From 66-474 sp964489055 (GTDB lineage: Bacteria; Pseudomonadota; Gammaproteobacteria; Xanthomonadales; Rhodanobacteraceae): a stretch of 64,000 bases of DNA. The notes beneath the pieces are model-generated. The model did no database searches, had not been told where the DNA came from, and saw nothing but the letters and a program-made list of their open reading frames with translations. Position 1 is the stretch's first letter; every line of letters starts with the position of its first letter. The stretch is from assembly GCA_964489055.1 (NCBI GenBank), contig CAZAXF010000004.1:47297-111296 (forward strand). The letters run 5' to 3'. Below are positions 54,526-62,982 of the stretch, one piece after another. The position numbers and the translations under genes were made by a program.

Positions 54526-54972
54526 TTATGGCATGTTTTCCGGATGGTGCCCCGGGCCGTGGCCAGGTTTCTTTCCCGACCTGGAAAACACCCACTGCCG
54601 GGCACCCAGGAAGTTCACCGCCGAGCCCGGCAAGGAGCCCGCGGCCACGGCGATCGCGGGCCAGCTCTGCACGAATTGCGAGAAGTAGACGACCAGTGCG
54701 TAGGTCGTGTAATTGACCGCGAATCCGGCCGACATCGCGACCATGTAGCGCGACCATTCTCCGAACAGGCCGTAGTCGCCGCGCCCGTGGAAGGTGAAGC
54801 GCCGGTTGAACAACCACGTCGCGGTGGCCGCGCAGGTGAACGAGAACAGGCGCCCGATGTACGGATCGGCGTCGAGCTTGCTGACCAGCAACTGCACGAT
54901 GCCGGCATCGACCACGAAGCCGATGAACCCGCCCACGCCGAACCATGCCAGCTGCCTTGAAAGACGCAACAT
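54526..54972 (-). CDS. GtrA-family membrane protein
   Basis: A 148-residue protein with four membrane segments. It begins LSRQLAWFGVGGFIGFVVDAGIVQLL, the GtrA hallmark, followed by FSFTCAATATWLFNRRFTF and ending NFLGARQWVFSRSGKKPG. GtrA-like proteins help flip lipid-linked sugars (undecaprenyl-phosphate glucose) or act in cell-wall polysaccharide synthesis. No glycosyltransferase partner is adjacent. ATG at 54972 is one base after the mtnA stop, so the two are in one transcript; the last codons run into the gyrA promoter. Confidence 0.85.
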   Translation of the reverse strand: MLRLSRQLAWFGVGGFIGFVVDAGIVQLLVSKLDADPYIGRLFSFTCAATATWLFNRRFTFHGRGDYGLFGEWSRYMVAMSAGFAVNYTTYALVVYFSQFVQSWPAIAVAAGSLPGSAVNFLGARQWVFSRSGKKPGHGPGHHPENMP

Positions 54973-54973
54973 G

Positions 54974-56011
<1,038 letters not shown>

Positions 56012-56072
56012 CTTCGTGCGGGCGCGCGGCCTCGTGGCCTTGAGCCGGGAAGCGTAGCACGCGGCAGACCAC

Positions 56073-56270
56073 TCAATCGGCCTGAGGGATCAGGATCCAG
56101 AGGATGATGTAGACGAGGATTCCGGGAAACGCAGCGGAAAAGATCGACACCAACACATAGATGATGCGTGCCAGCGTCGGGTCGAGACCGAAGTAGTCGG
56201 CAAGCCCACCGACCACACCGGCAATCCAGCGGTCTCGGCGGGAACGGCGCAGGGGGCGTGATGGACTCAT
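56073..56270 (-). CDS. Small PspC-domain membrane protein
   Basis: A 65-residue protein: a short basic start (SRPLRRSRRD), then RWIAGVVGGLADYFGLDPTLARIIYVLVSIFSAAFPGILVYIILWIL, a PspC domain with one or two membrane helices. PspC proteins sense envelope stress with PspB in the phage-shock system; stand-alone small versions are common and poorly understood. No pspA, pspB or pspF is adjacent. The start ATG at 56270 precedes the conserved block directly. Confidence 0.8.
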   Translation of the reverse strand: MSPSRPLRRSRRDRWIAGVVGGLADYFGLDPTLARIIYVLVSIFSAAFPGILVYIILWILIPQAD

Positions 56271-56675
56271 GGCCCCGATTCTACCTTGCAAAACGCTCCC
56301 TTTCCCCGGCGGCCCAATCGTTGGCGGAAAGGGCTTCTCCGGATGCCGCCGGTGCGAAACAGGCAACCCCGGTCATCCGCACGCGCTCCCTTGCAGGGTG
56401 CACTGCGCACACTCGCTGCAACACTCCCTCTCCCCCAATGGCTTCACCGTTGGGGGAGAGGGCTGGGGTGAGGGGGCGCCCTTCACCGGCGCGGCGCGAC
56501 TTTCGCAACGGAGCGCAGCCGGATGACCTGCGCCACGAATGTGCCTGCCGCGCACCGTGCAAGCCCCGCCCCCCACCCAACCCTCTCCCCCCGCGAAAAG
56601 CGCGGGGGAGAGGGCCTTTTTGCGTCGCCTGCAAGCAGGGTTCTGCGGGGCTGATCGGGCGTCGCGCGTTGCTTG
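56271..56675. other. Repeat-bearing gap between pspC-type gene and phaC
   Basis: No coding sequence. Two CCTCTCCCCC hairpins lie here: one at about 56418-56478 (CCTCTCCCCCAATGG...CCGTTGGGGGAGAGG with a GGGGTGAGGGGGCG tail) and one at 56580-56621. The rest is unique-looking sequence without motifs I recognise. Confidence 0.7.
56580..56626 (+). terminator. Hairpin with T-tract (terminator-like CCTCTCCCCC unit)
   Basis: CCCTCTCCCCCCGCG-AAAA-GCGCGGGGGAGAGGG is followed by CCTTTTT on the plus strand, an almost perfect stem of 15 bp with a T-tract. By structure it is an intrinsic terminator for plus-strand transcription, but no plus-strand gene precedes it closely; it belongs to the repeat family. 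Confidence 0.5.
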
Positions 56676-57743
56676 TCAGCGGGTGCGCTCGGCCAGCCAC
56701 TCGTGGATCGCGGGCGGGACTTCGCGCTGGGCACGGCCGGACACGTAGATGCCGATGTGGCCGCCCTTGAACGCGAGCTGGGTGTAGTCCCTGGTGCCGA
56801 CGTGTTCGCCCAGCGGGCGCGACGCCGAGGGCGGCACCAGGTGGTCCTGCTCGGCGAAGATGTTGAGCACCGGAATGGTGATTTCCTTGAGGCTCACCGG
56901 CTTGCCGCCGATCTCCAGCCCGCCCTTCACCAGCTTGTTGCCCTGGTAGAAGTCGCGGATGAACTGGCGGAACGCTTCCCCGGCCTGGTCGGGTGAATCG
57001 AAGATCCACTTTTCCATGCGCAGGAAATTCTCGAGCTCCGCCTTGTCGTCCAGGATGTCCAGCATCGCGACGTACTTCTGCTGGTTCAGCCGCACCGGCT
57101 TCAGCATGAGGTAGGAGTAGTTCATCAGGTCGGCCGGCACGTTGCCCAGCGTGTCCACGAACAGGTCCACGTCCATGTTCCGCGTCCAGTGCGAAAGCAT
57201 GTTGTCCGGCGTGTGGAAGTCGACCGGCGTCACCATCGTGATCAGGTTCTGCAATTTCTCCTGGTGCAGCGCGCTGAAGCACAGCGAGAACGCGCCGCCC
57301 TGGCAGATGCCGAGCAGGTTGATCTTCTCGACGCCGGCGTGTTTGGCAACGGCGTCGACCGAGCGGCGGATGTAGCCGTTGATGTAGTCGTCGAGTGTCA
57401 GCCAGCGGTCGGCGCCGTCGGGATAACCCCAGTCGATGATGTAGACATCCTCGCCCAGGGCCAGCAGGTTCTTGACCAGCGAGCGGTTGTCCTGGAGGTC
57501 GACCATGTACGGACGGTTGACCAGCGCGTAGCAGATCAGGATCGGCGCCTTTGCGGTGGGCTTCCCTTCACCCTTGTAGCGATACACCACGACCTTGTCC
57601 TCGCGGTAGATCGGCTCCTTGTCGGTGGCGCCGTAATCGACGTCCTCGACCTGGCGCAGGGTGCGAAAGCTCGCGGCGAGTTTCTGCTGCGCGCGCAGCG
57701 CGTCGGCATACGCCTGTTTGGGATCGATGCGGATGGGATCCAT
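56676..57743 (-). CDS. phaC: Class III poly(3-hydroxyalkanoate) synthase subunit PhaC
   Basis: A 355-residue alpha/beta-hydrolase PHA synthase of class III length. The lipase-like box GICQGG gives nucleophile Cys147; the catalytic Asp is in FAEQDHLVPP and the His in FKGGHIG. It polymerises 3-hydroxyacyl-CoA into PHA granules together with PhaE. ATG at 57743 overlaps the phaE stop by one base (TGATG), tightly coupling the two subunits. A GTG three bases upstream is also in frame. No phaA, phaB or depolymerase lies nearby. Confidence 0.95.
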   Translation of the reverse strand: MDPIRIDPKQAYADALRAQQKLAASFRTLRQVEDVDYGATDKEPIYREDKVVVYRYKGEGKPTAKAPILICYALVNRPYMVDLQDNRSLVKNLLALGEDVYIIDWGYPDGADRWLTLDDYINGYIRRSVDAVAKHAGVEKINLLGICQGGAFSLCFSALHQEKLQNLITMVTPVDFHTPDNMLSHWTRNMDVDLFVDTLGNVPADLMNYSYLMLKPVRLNQQKYVAMLDILDDKAELENFLRMEKWIFDSPDQAGEAFRQFIRDFYQGNKLVKGGLEIGGKPVSLKEITIPVLNIFAEQDHLVPPSASRPLGEHVGTRDYTQLAFKGGHIGIYVSGRAQREVPPAIHEWLAERTR

Positions 57744-58861
57744 CACGATGTCTCCTTGCCGGCCTTGTTGCGGGGTTTGCGCGATGTCGCCTTCTTCGCG
57801 GCTGTCTTTTTCGGCGCCGCCTTCTTCGATGCGGATTTCTTCGCAGCCGTCTTTTTCGCGGCGGGCGCGCGTTTGGGGGCGGCGGCTCGGCCTGCGGCCT
57901 TCAGGCGCTCGACCTCGGCGCGCAGCGAGGCGATTTCATCGCGCAGCGCGCCGTTGGTCTCCGCCTGGCCTTTCGCATCCCGGTGCAGATCGTGCAGCCG
58001 CCTGCCCATGCTGTCGATTTCGGTGCGCGTGGGCATGCCGAGGTCGATCGCCACGCGCTCGACCTCGCGCTGCAGGTGCTTGCGCACGCGCATCTGCGCG
58101 TTGACCATCGCGCCGTAGACCTCGCGGAACTCGTCCGACAGCGCGACCTCGGCATAGGCATCCTCGGCCGCGTCCACCCAAAGATCGTAGAGCGCACGCG
58201 CCGAATCGATCTGGCGCCCGGGCTCGGAATGCTCGGCCAGCTTGTCCTCGAACACCTCGAACGCTCGCCGGCTTGCGCGCATGATCAGCGCGTTGTAGCG
58301 GTTGGTCTCGTGCTGGTAATCCAGCCACGCCTTGCCCATCCGCTGGTAGTGTTCCTGGTGCTCGCGCGCGTAGCCGAACGCGGGCATGTCCAGCAGCGCC
58401 CGCGCTTCGCGCATGGCCGGCTGGATCGCTTCCATCATCTGTTCGAAACCCCTGGCGCCGTGGCCCGACAGTTCGCGCAGCGCACGCGCCAGCGGGTTGT
58501 CCAACAGCGCCGCGTCGGCACCGGGAAAGTTGAACGAATCGCGTACAGCGTCGGTCCAGGCGTGCGGATCGACGTTGCCGTCGGCACCCTTCTCGGCCAG
58601 CGTCTGCAGCAGCGAGAAATAGCTGCGCGCACCGGCCAGCATGCGCTCGACCATCTCGCTCTGGCTGTCCTGCGGTGTGCGCGCGCCGAACATCCGCGAC
58701 CACTGCTCCAGGCCTTCGTGCCAGGGCGTCTGGGTGGGTTCGCTGTCCTGGGCGGTTGCGCCGAACGCCTTGCGCGTGGCGTCGGACCACGCATCCCAGT
58801 ACTGGCGCGACATTGCCTGCCAGTCCTTCATGGTTTGCGACGGATCGGGCTTGCTGGCCAT
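57743..58861 (-). CDS. phaE: Class III PHA synthase subunit PhaE with histone-H1-like tail
   Basis: A 372-residue PhaE. The helical PhaE core runs to about 300, including PAFGYAREHQEHYQRMGKAWLDYQ and LYDLWVDAAEDAYAEV. A coiled coil (RDEIASLRAEVERLKAAG) follows. Residues about 325-372 form an extended Lys/Ala/Pro tail built of AAKKTAAKKS-like repeats. Such tails occur in histone-H1-like and AlgP proteins and in phasins (PhaF, PhaM type) that tie granules to DNA. Most PhaE proteins end after the coiled coil. The tail suggests DNA binding by the synthase itself; that is inference. Divergent from the tricorn gene. Confidence 0.92.
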   Translation of the reverse strand: MASKPDPSQTMKDWQAMSRQYWDAWSDATRKAFGATAQDSEPTQTPWHEGLEQWSRMFGARTPQDSQSEMVERMLAGARSYFSLLQTLAEKGADGNVDPHAWTDAVRDSFNFPGADAALLDNPLARALRELSGHGARGFEQMMEAIQPAMREARALLDMPAFGYAREHQEHYQRMGKAWLDYQHETNRYNALIMRASRRAFEVFEDKLAEHSEPGRQIDSARALYDLWVDAAEDAYAEVALSDEFREVYGAMVNAQMRVRKHLQREVERVAIDLGMPTRTEIDSMGRRLHDLHRDAKGQAETNGALRDEIASLRAEVERLKAAGRAAAPKRAPAAKKTAAKKSASKKAAPKKTAAKKATSRKPRNKAGKETS

Positions 58862-59257
58862 GGCGATTGCCTCACGATTTGCAGAACCCGAATGGTAGTG
58901 GCGGCAATGGTGCACTGCAACAATCGCCTTGCCGTGTTTCACCGCATTTGGCGTAGCGTGCGCTCCGCTCACAAACCCGGCCCGGCGCCAGCCCCTCGTG
59001 CGCAAAGCGCACGCTACGTTCCTGCCCAGCCTGCCGTGGCGTGCGCTCCGCGCACGAACCCGGGTCCGCGTCAGCACCTCGTGCGCAAAGCGCACGCTAC
59101 GTTCTTGCCCGGCCTGGCGTGGCGTGCGCTCCGCGCACGAAACGGGGCCCGTACCAACGCCAGCGCCCCGTGCATGACCAGCGGCACTGTCGAGGCACGC
59201 CGGGGCGGCGTAAACAGGAAACATTCCGCTCGCCCCCCGTCCCGAAAGGAGCCCGCC
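58862..59257. other. REP-bearing gap between phaE and the tricorn-like gene
   Basis: No gene. Two complete inverted REP pairs (58953-59017 and 59036-59100) and one half (59119-59138) occupy the centre. A ribosome site GGAG precedes the tricorn start at the right edge. Open frames across the gap are repeat artefacts. Confidence 0.75.
58953..59138. repeat. Two REP pairs and a REP half-site
   Basis: Pair 1 starts GTAGCGTGCGCTCCGCTCAC and ends GTGCGCAAAGCGCACGCTAC at 59017. Pair 2 starts with the variant head GTGGCGTGCGCTCCGCGCAC at 59036 and ends at 59100 with an identical tail. A third head starts at 59119. Heads vary (GTAG, GTGG) while tails are invariant. Confidence 0.88.
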
Positions 59258-62200
59258 ATGTCCCGGCCATTCCTCTGCGCCATCGCGCTGATTTCCGCGT
59301 TGCTGGCCGTCCCCGTTGCCATGGCGCAGGCGGCCGGCACGCGCCTGCTGTTGCGCTACCCGACGCTGTCGAAAACGCAGATCGTGTTCGAATACGGTGG
59401 TGAGCTGTGGGAAGTTCCACGCATCGGCGGCCAGGCTCACGTGCTGGCGAGCGGCATGGACCTTCTGACCAAGCCGATCTTCTCGCCCGACGGTCGATGG
59501 ATCGCTTTCACCGGCACCTACGACCACAACACGGACGTGTACGTGGTGCCGGCCGCGGGCGGACAACCCAGGCGGCTGACCTTCCACCCCGGCCCCGACG
59601 TGGCGGTCGGATGGACGCCCGACGGCAAGGATGTGCTGTTTCGTTCCCACCGCTACAGCTTCGCCGATCCCAACCAGCTTTACACGGTTCCCATCGGCGG
59701 CGGCTTTCCGCAACAACTGCCGCTGTCCAAGGCCGAAGACGGCTCGTATTCACCCGACGGCAGCCACATCGCCTACGTGCCGGGCTTCCAGTGGGAGGCG
59801 TTCTGGAAGGGTTACAAGGGCGGCCAGCACACCCGGATCTGGATCGCGCGGCTGGCCGATTCCAGCACCGTGCGCATCCCCAACCTCGACGCCAACGAGA
59901 ACGACCCGATGTGGGTCGGCGGCAACATCTATTTCCTTTCCGACCGCGACGGCCCGATCACGCTGTTCGCGTACGCGGTCGACGGTGGCAAGGTGTCCAA
60001 ACTGATCGACAACACCGGCTTCGACATCACCTCGGCCTCGGCCGGCCCGGGCGGAATCGTGTATTCGCAGTTCGGACAGTTGCACCTCTACGACTACGCA
60101 AACGGCAAGACCCACGCCGTGCCGGTCACGGTGGCGGGCGACCTGCCGCAGCGCCGCCCGCACTTCGTCGACGTGGCCAAGCAGATCACCGACGTCGCGG
60201 TCTCGCCCAACGGCGTACGCGCGGCGTTCGCGGCGCACGGCGAAATCTTCTCGGTGCCGACCAAGCACGGCAGCATCGTCAACCTCACCCACAGCCCCGG
60301 TGCGATGGACCGCGACGTGGCGTGGTCGCCGGATGGCAAGTCGATTGCGTATTTCTCCGATCGCGCCGGCGAGTACGACCTTTACATCATCGACCAGAAG
60401 GGTACCGGCGAGCCGCGCCGGATCAAGCTTGGCCAGAACGATGCGTATTACTACCAGCTCACCTGGGCGCCGGACAGCAGGAAGCTGCTGTTTGCCGACC
60501 AGAAGAACCAGCTCTGGTACGTGAGCCTCGCGAGCGCCAATCCGCATCCGGTCAAGGTGGCGACCAACAGCTTCGGCAACGAATTCCAGGCCAGCTGGTC
60601 GCCCGACAGCCGCTGGATCACCTATGTTGAAACCATGCCCAACTTCATGGGTGCGGTGTTCGTGTATTCGCTCACCGACGGCAGCCGCCACCAGGTCACC
60701 GACGGTGCCAGCGACTGTGGCTCGCCGGTGTTCGACCCGAATGGCAAGTACCTGTATTTCACCTCCAGCACCAATTCGGGCCCGACCCACGATTTCGACC
60801 TGTCCTCCTACGCGCACCCGGTCACCAGCCACGTCTACGCGGTGACGCTGGAGGCCGAAACCGCCTCGCCGATCGCACCCGAGGCCGGCTTCGAAAAGCC
60901 CGGAAAGGACAACGCCGACAAATCGAAAAAGAAAGATGAAGGCGGACACAAGCCGCCACCCACCGTCGCCATCGACTTTGCCGGCCTGCTGTCGCGAGCG
61001 GTCGCGCTGCCGATCAAGCCCGCCAACTACACGGGGCTGGCGATCGCCCGGAGCGGCGAACTGTTCCTGGGCCAGGCGCCCCGCACCCTGTTGCCCTCGG
61101 ACATGAGCCCGTCCGGGCCGCCGCTTTCGATCAAGCTGTTCGACCTCGAAAAGAAGAAGACCAAGGACGTCATCGATGGCGTGACCCGGTTCGAGCTTGC
61201 GGCCAACGGCAAGAAGATGCTCTACCAGAAGGGGAAGGACTTCTTCATCGCCGACGCCAAGCCCAAGTCCAAGGACAAGCCCGAACAACTGCACATCAAG
61301 GACATGCGCGCGTTCGTGGTGCCGCACCAGCAGTGGGACCAGATGTATCGTGACGCCTGGCGCATCCAGCGCGCGTTCTTCTACAACCCGCTGTTCGACG
61401 GCCTCGACATCGATGCCGCCGAGAAGGAATTTGCCAACTACCTGCCAGGCATCGCCAGCCGCGACGGTCTCTCGTTCCTGTTCCGGGAGATGATGAGCTA
61501 CATGGCCGTGGGCCACATGTTCATCTACGGCGGCTACGAGCCGAAGATGCAGGAAATCAAGGTGGGCCTGCTGGGCGCCAACTACGCCATCGAGCACGGC
61601 CGTTACCGGATCACGAAGATCTTCACCGGCGGCCACTGGAACCCGAAGCTGTATGCGCCGCTGGCGCAGCCGGGCCTCAAGGTAAAGGCCGGCGATTATC
61701 TGCTGGCCGTCAACGGCAAGCCACTCACCGGCAACCAGAACATCTACCAGGCCTTCGAGGACCTTGCCGACCAGCAGGTCACGCTGACCGTGGGGCCACG
61801 GCCGGATATGCAGGGCTCGCACACCATCACGGTCAAGACCATCGGCAAGGCGTTCAAGCTGCGCCACGCGGCCTGGATCGAACACAACATCGAGGTGGTG
61901 AACAAGCTTTCCGGCGGGAAACTCGGCTACGTCTACCTGCCCGACACCACTTGGGGCGGGTTCACCAACTTCAACCGCTATTTCTTCTCGCAGGTCGACA
62001 AGCAGGGTGTGATCGTGGACGAGCGCTTCAACCACGGCGGCTCGCTGTCGGACTATTTCATCCGCTACCTAACGCGCAAACCCATGGCGCTGGGCGTGGT
62101 GCGCTGGGGCAAACGCACCACAACGGTGATTCCGCAGATGCGCATCCCCGGACCCAAGGTGATGATCATCAACCAGTTCTCGGGATCCGGCGGCGATGCC

Positions 62201-62569
62201 CTGCCCTGGTATTTCCGGATGAACAAGGTCGGCACCATCGTGGGCGAACGCACCTGGGGCGGTCTGGTCGGAATCGGCGGTTATCCCGACCTGATGGATG
62301 GCGGCGGCATCACCTCGCCGCGGATCGCGGTCGAGGGTCTGGACGGCACCTTCCCGGTCGAAAACCACGGCATCGCGCCCGACGTCACCGTGTGGCAGGA
62401 CCCCAAGCTGATGCGCGAAGGCAAGGACCCCCAGCTCGATCGGGCCGTGGCCATCGCGATGCAACAGCTCAAGGCCAACCCGCCGCCGACCTACCAGCGC
62501 GCACCGTGGCGCAACTACCACCCGAAGCTGCCGCCGCTGCCGGTGCCGACGTCGGTGAGTGGGGAGTGA
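59258..62569 (+). CDS. Tricorn-protease-like S41 peptidase, exported
   Basis: A 1103-residue protein. A signal peptide (cleavage near MAQA-AG) is followed by two beta-propeller regions made of WD40/PD40-type repeats (FSPDGRWIAFTG, WTPDGKDVLFRS, WSPDGKSIAYFSDR). A tricorn C1-type domain, a PDZ-like domain (about 790-870) and the S41 catalytic domain complete it. The catalytic Ser is in NQFSGSGGDALPWYF and Glu near GERTWGG; the His is in AVGHMFIYGG, where archaeal tricorn has Ser-His. It would degrade peptides in the periplasm. Start supported by AAAGGAG 8 bases upstream. It is followed within 2 bp by a long heptamer array. Confidence 0.88.
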   Translation: MSRPFLCAIALISALLAVPVAMAQAAGTRLLLRYPTLSKTQIVFEYGGELWEVPRIGGQAHVLASGMDLLTKPIFSPDGRWIAFTGTYDHNTDVYVVPAAGGQPRRLTFHPGPDVAVGWTPDGKDVLFRSHRYSFADPNQLYTVPIGGGFPQQLPLSKAEDGSYSPDGSHIAYVPGFQWEAFWKGYKGGQHTRIWIARLADSSTVRIPNLDANENDPMWVGGNIYFLSDRDGPITLFAYAVDGGKVSKLIDNTGFDITSASAGPGGIVYSQFGQLHLYDYANGKTHAVPVTVAGDLPQRRPHFVDVAKQITDVAVSPNGVRAAFAAHGEIFSVPTKHGSIVNLTHSPGAMDRDVAWSPDGKSIAYFSDRAGEYDLYIIDQKGTGEPRRIKLGQNDAYYYQLTWAPDSRKLLFADQKNQLWYVSLASANPHPVKVATNSFGNEFQASWSPDSRWITYVETMPNFMGAVFVYSLTDGSRHQVTDGASDCGSPVFDPNGKYLYFTSSTNSGPTHDFDLSSYAHPVTSHVYAVTLEAETASPIAPEAGFEKPGKDNADKSKKKDEGGHKPPPTVAIDFAGLLSRAVALPIKPANYTGLAIARSGELFLGQAPRTLLPSDMSPSGPPLSIKLFDLEKKKTKDVIDGVTRFELAANGKKMLYQKGKDFFIADAKPKSKDKPEQLHIKDMRAFVVPHQQWDQMYRDAWRIQRAFFYNPLFDGLDIDAAEKEFANYLPGIASRDGLSFLFREMMSYMAVGHMFIYGGYEPKMQEIKVGLLGANYAIEHGRYRITKIFTGGHWNPKLYAPLAQPGLKVKAGDYLLAVNGKPLTGNQNIYQAFEDLADQQVTLTVGPRPDMQGSHTITVKTIGKAFKLRHAAWIEHNIEVVNKLSGGKLGYVYLPDTTWGGFTNFNRYFFSQVDKQGVIVDERFNHGGSLSDYFIRYLTRKPMALGVVRWGKRTTTVIPQMRIPGPKVMIINQFSGSGGDALPWYFRMNKVGTIVGERTWGGLVGIGGYPDLMDGGGITSPRIAVEGLDGTFPVENHGIAPDVTVWQDPKLMREGKDPQLDRAVAIAMQQLKANPPPTYQRAPWRNYHPKLPPLPVPTSVSGE

Positions 62570-62978
62570 TGTTCGGGGCTCGGGACTCGGGACTCGGGAC
62601 TCGGGACTCGGGACTCGGGACGCGGGACTCGGGACTCGGGACGCGGGACTCGGGACTCGGGACTCGGGACTCGGGGACCGGGGACCGGGGACCGGGGACC
62701 GGGGACCGGGGACCGGGGACCGGGGACCGGGACCGGGACCGGGACCGGGACCGGGACCGGGAAGAGCGTAACGGACGCCCTGCCATGCACCGCACGGCAA
62801 GCGCCGACGCCCACAGTCTCGTCATCCCGGACGCTGCGCAGCAGCGATCCGGGATCCATTTTGTTCATCCTTTGCACGGCCAGGAACCACGAGTTCCGCC
62901 GCAATGACCCGTCACACGCAGCGTGCGCTCCGCGCACGAACGTTCCGAAGCCGAACCCATTCGTGCGCAAAGCGCACG
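62570..62978. other. Gene-free repeat interval
   Basis: No gene is supported. In order: a long heptamer array (62572-62762), unique-looking sequence, a GTCATCCCGG...CCGGGATCC inverted half-repeat (62821-62856), and an REP pair (62918-62982) that runs into the stop codon of the next gene. Confidence 0.8.
62572..62762 (+). repeat. Long heptamer array that changes unit and period
   Basis: From left to right: about 14 units GGGACTC or GGGACGC (7 bp), then about eight units GGGGACC (7 bp), then about five units GGGACC (6 bp). The unit changes twice without interruption, and the last change shortens the period. Confidence 0.9.
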
Positions 62979-62982
62979 CTAC
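62918..62982. repeat. REP pair that supplies the stop codon of the flavoprotein gene
   Basis: The head GCAGCGTGCGCTCCGCGCAC (variant GCAG) starts at 62918 and the tail ends GTGCGCAAAGCGCACGCTAC at 62982. On the minus strand the tail begins GTAGCGTGCGC, and its TAG (62979-62981) is the stop codon of the flavoprotein gene. Confidence 0.88.

Noticed and set aside
57551..59257. Extension of the tricorn reading frame 1.7 kb upstream
   Set aside because: The added part is antisense to phaE and then crosses REP repeats. A signal peptide with a ribosome site begins at 59258, which is the real start.
62571..62771. Short repetitive peptide (GTRDSGLGTRDSG-type) as a gene
   Set aside because: It is a direct translation of GGGACTC units. 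The same sequence appears out of frame elsewhere and has no ribosome site.
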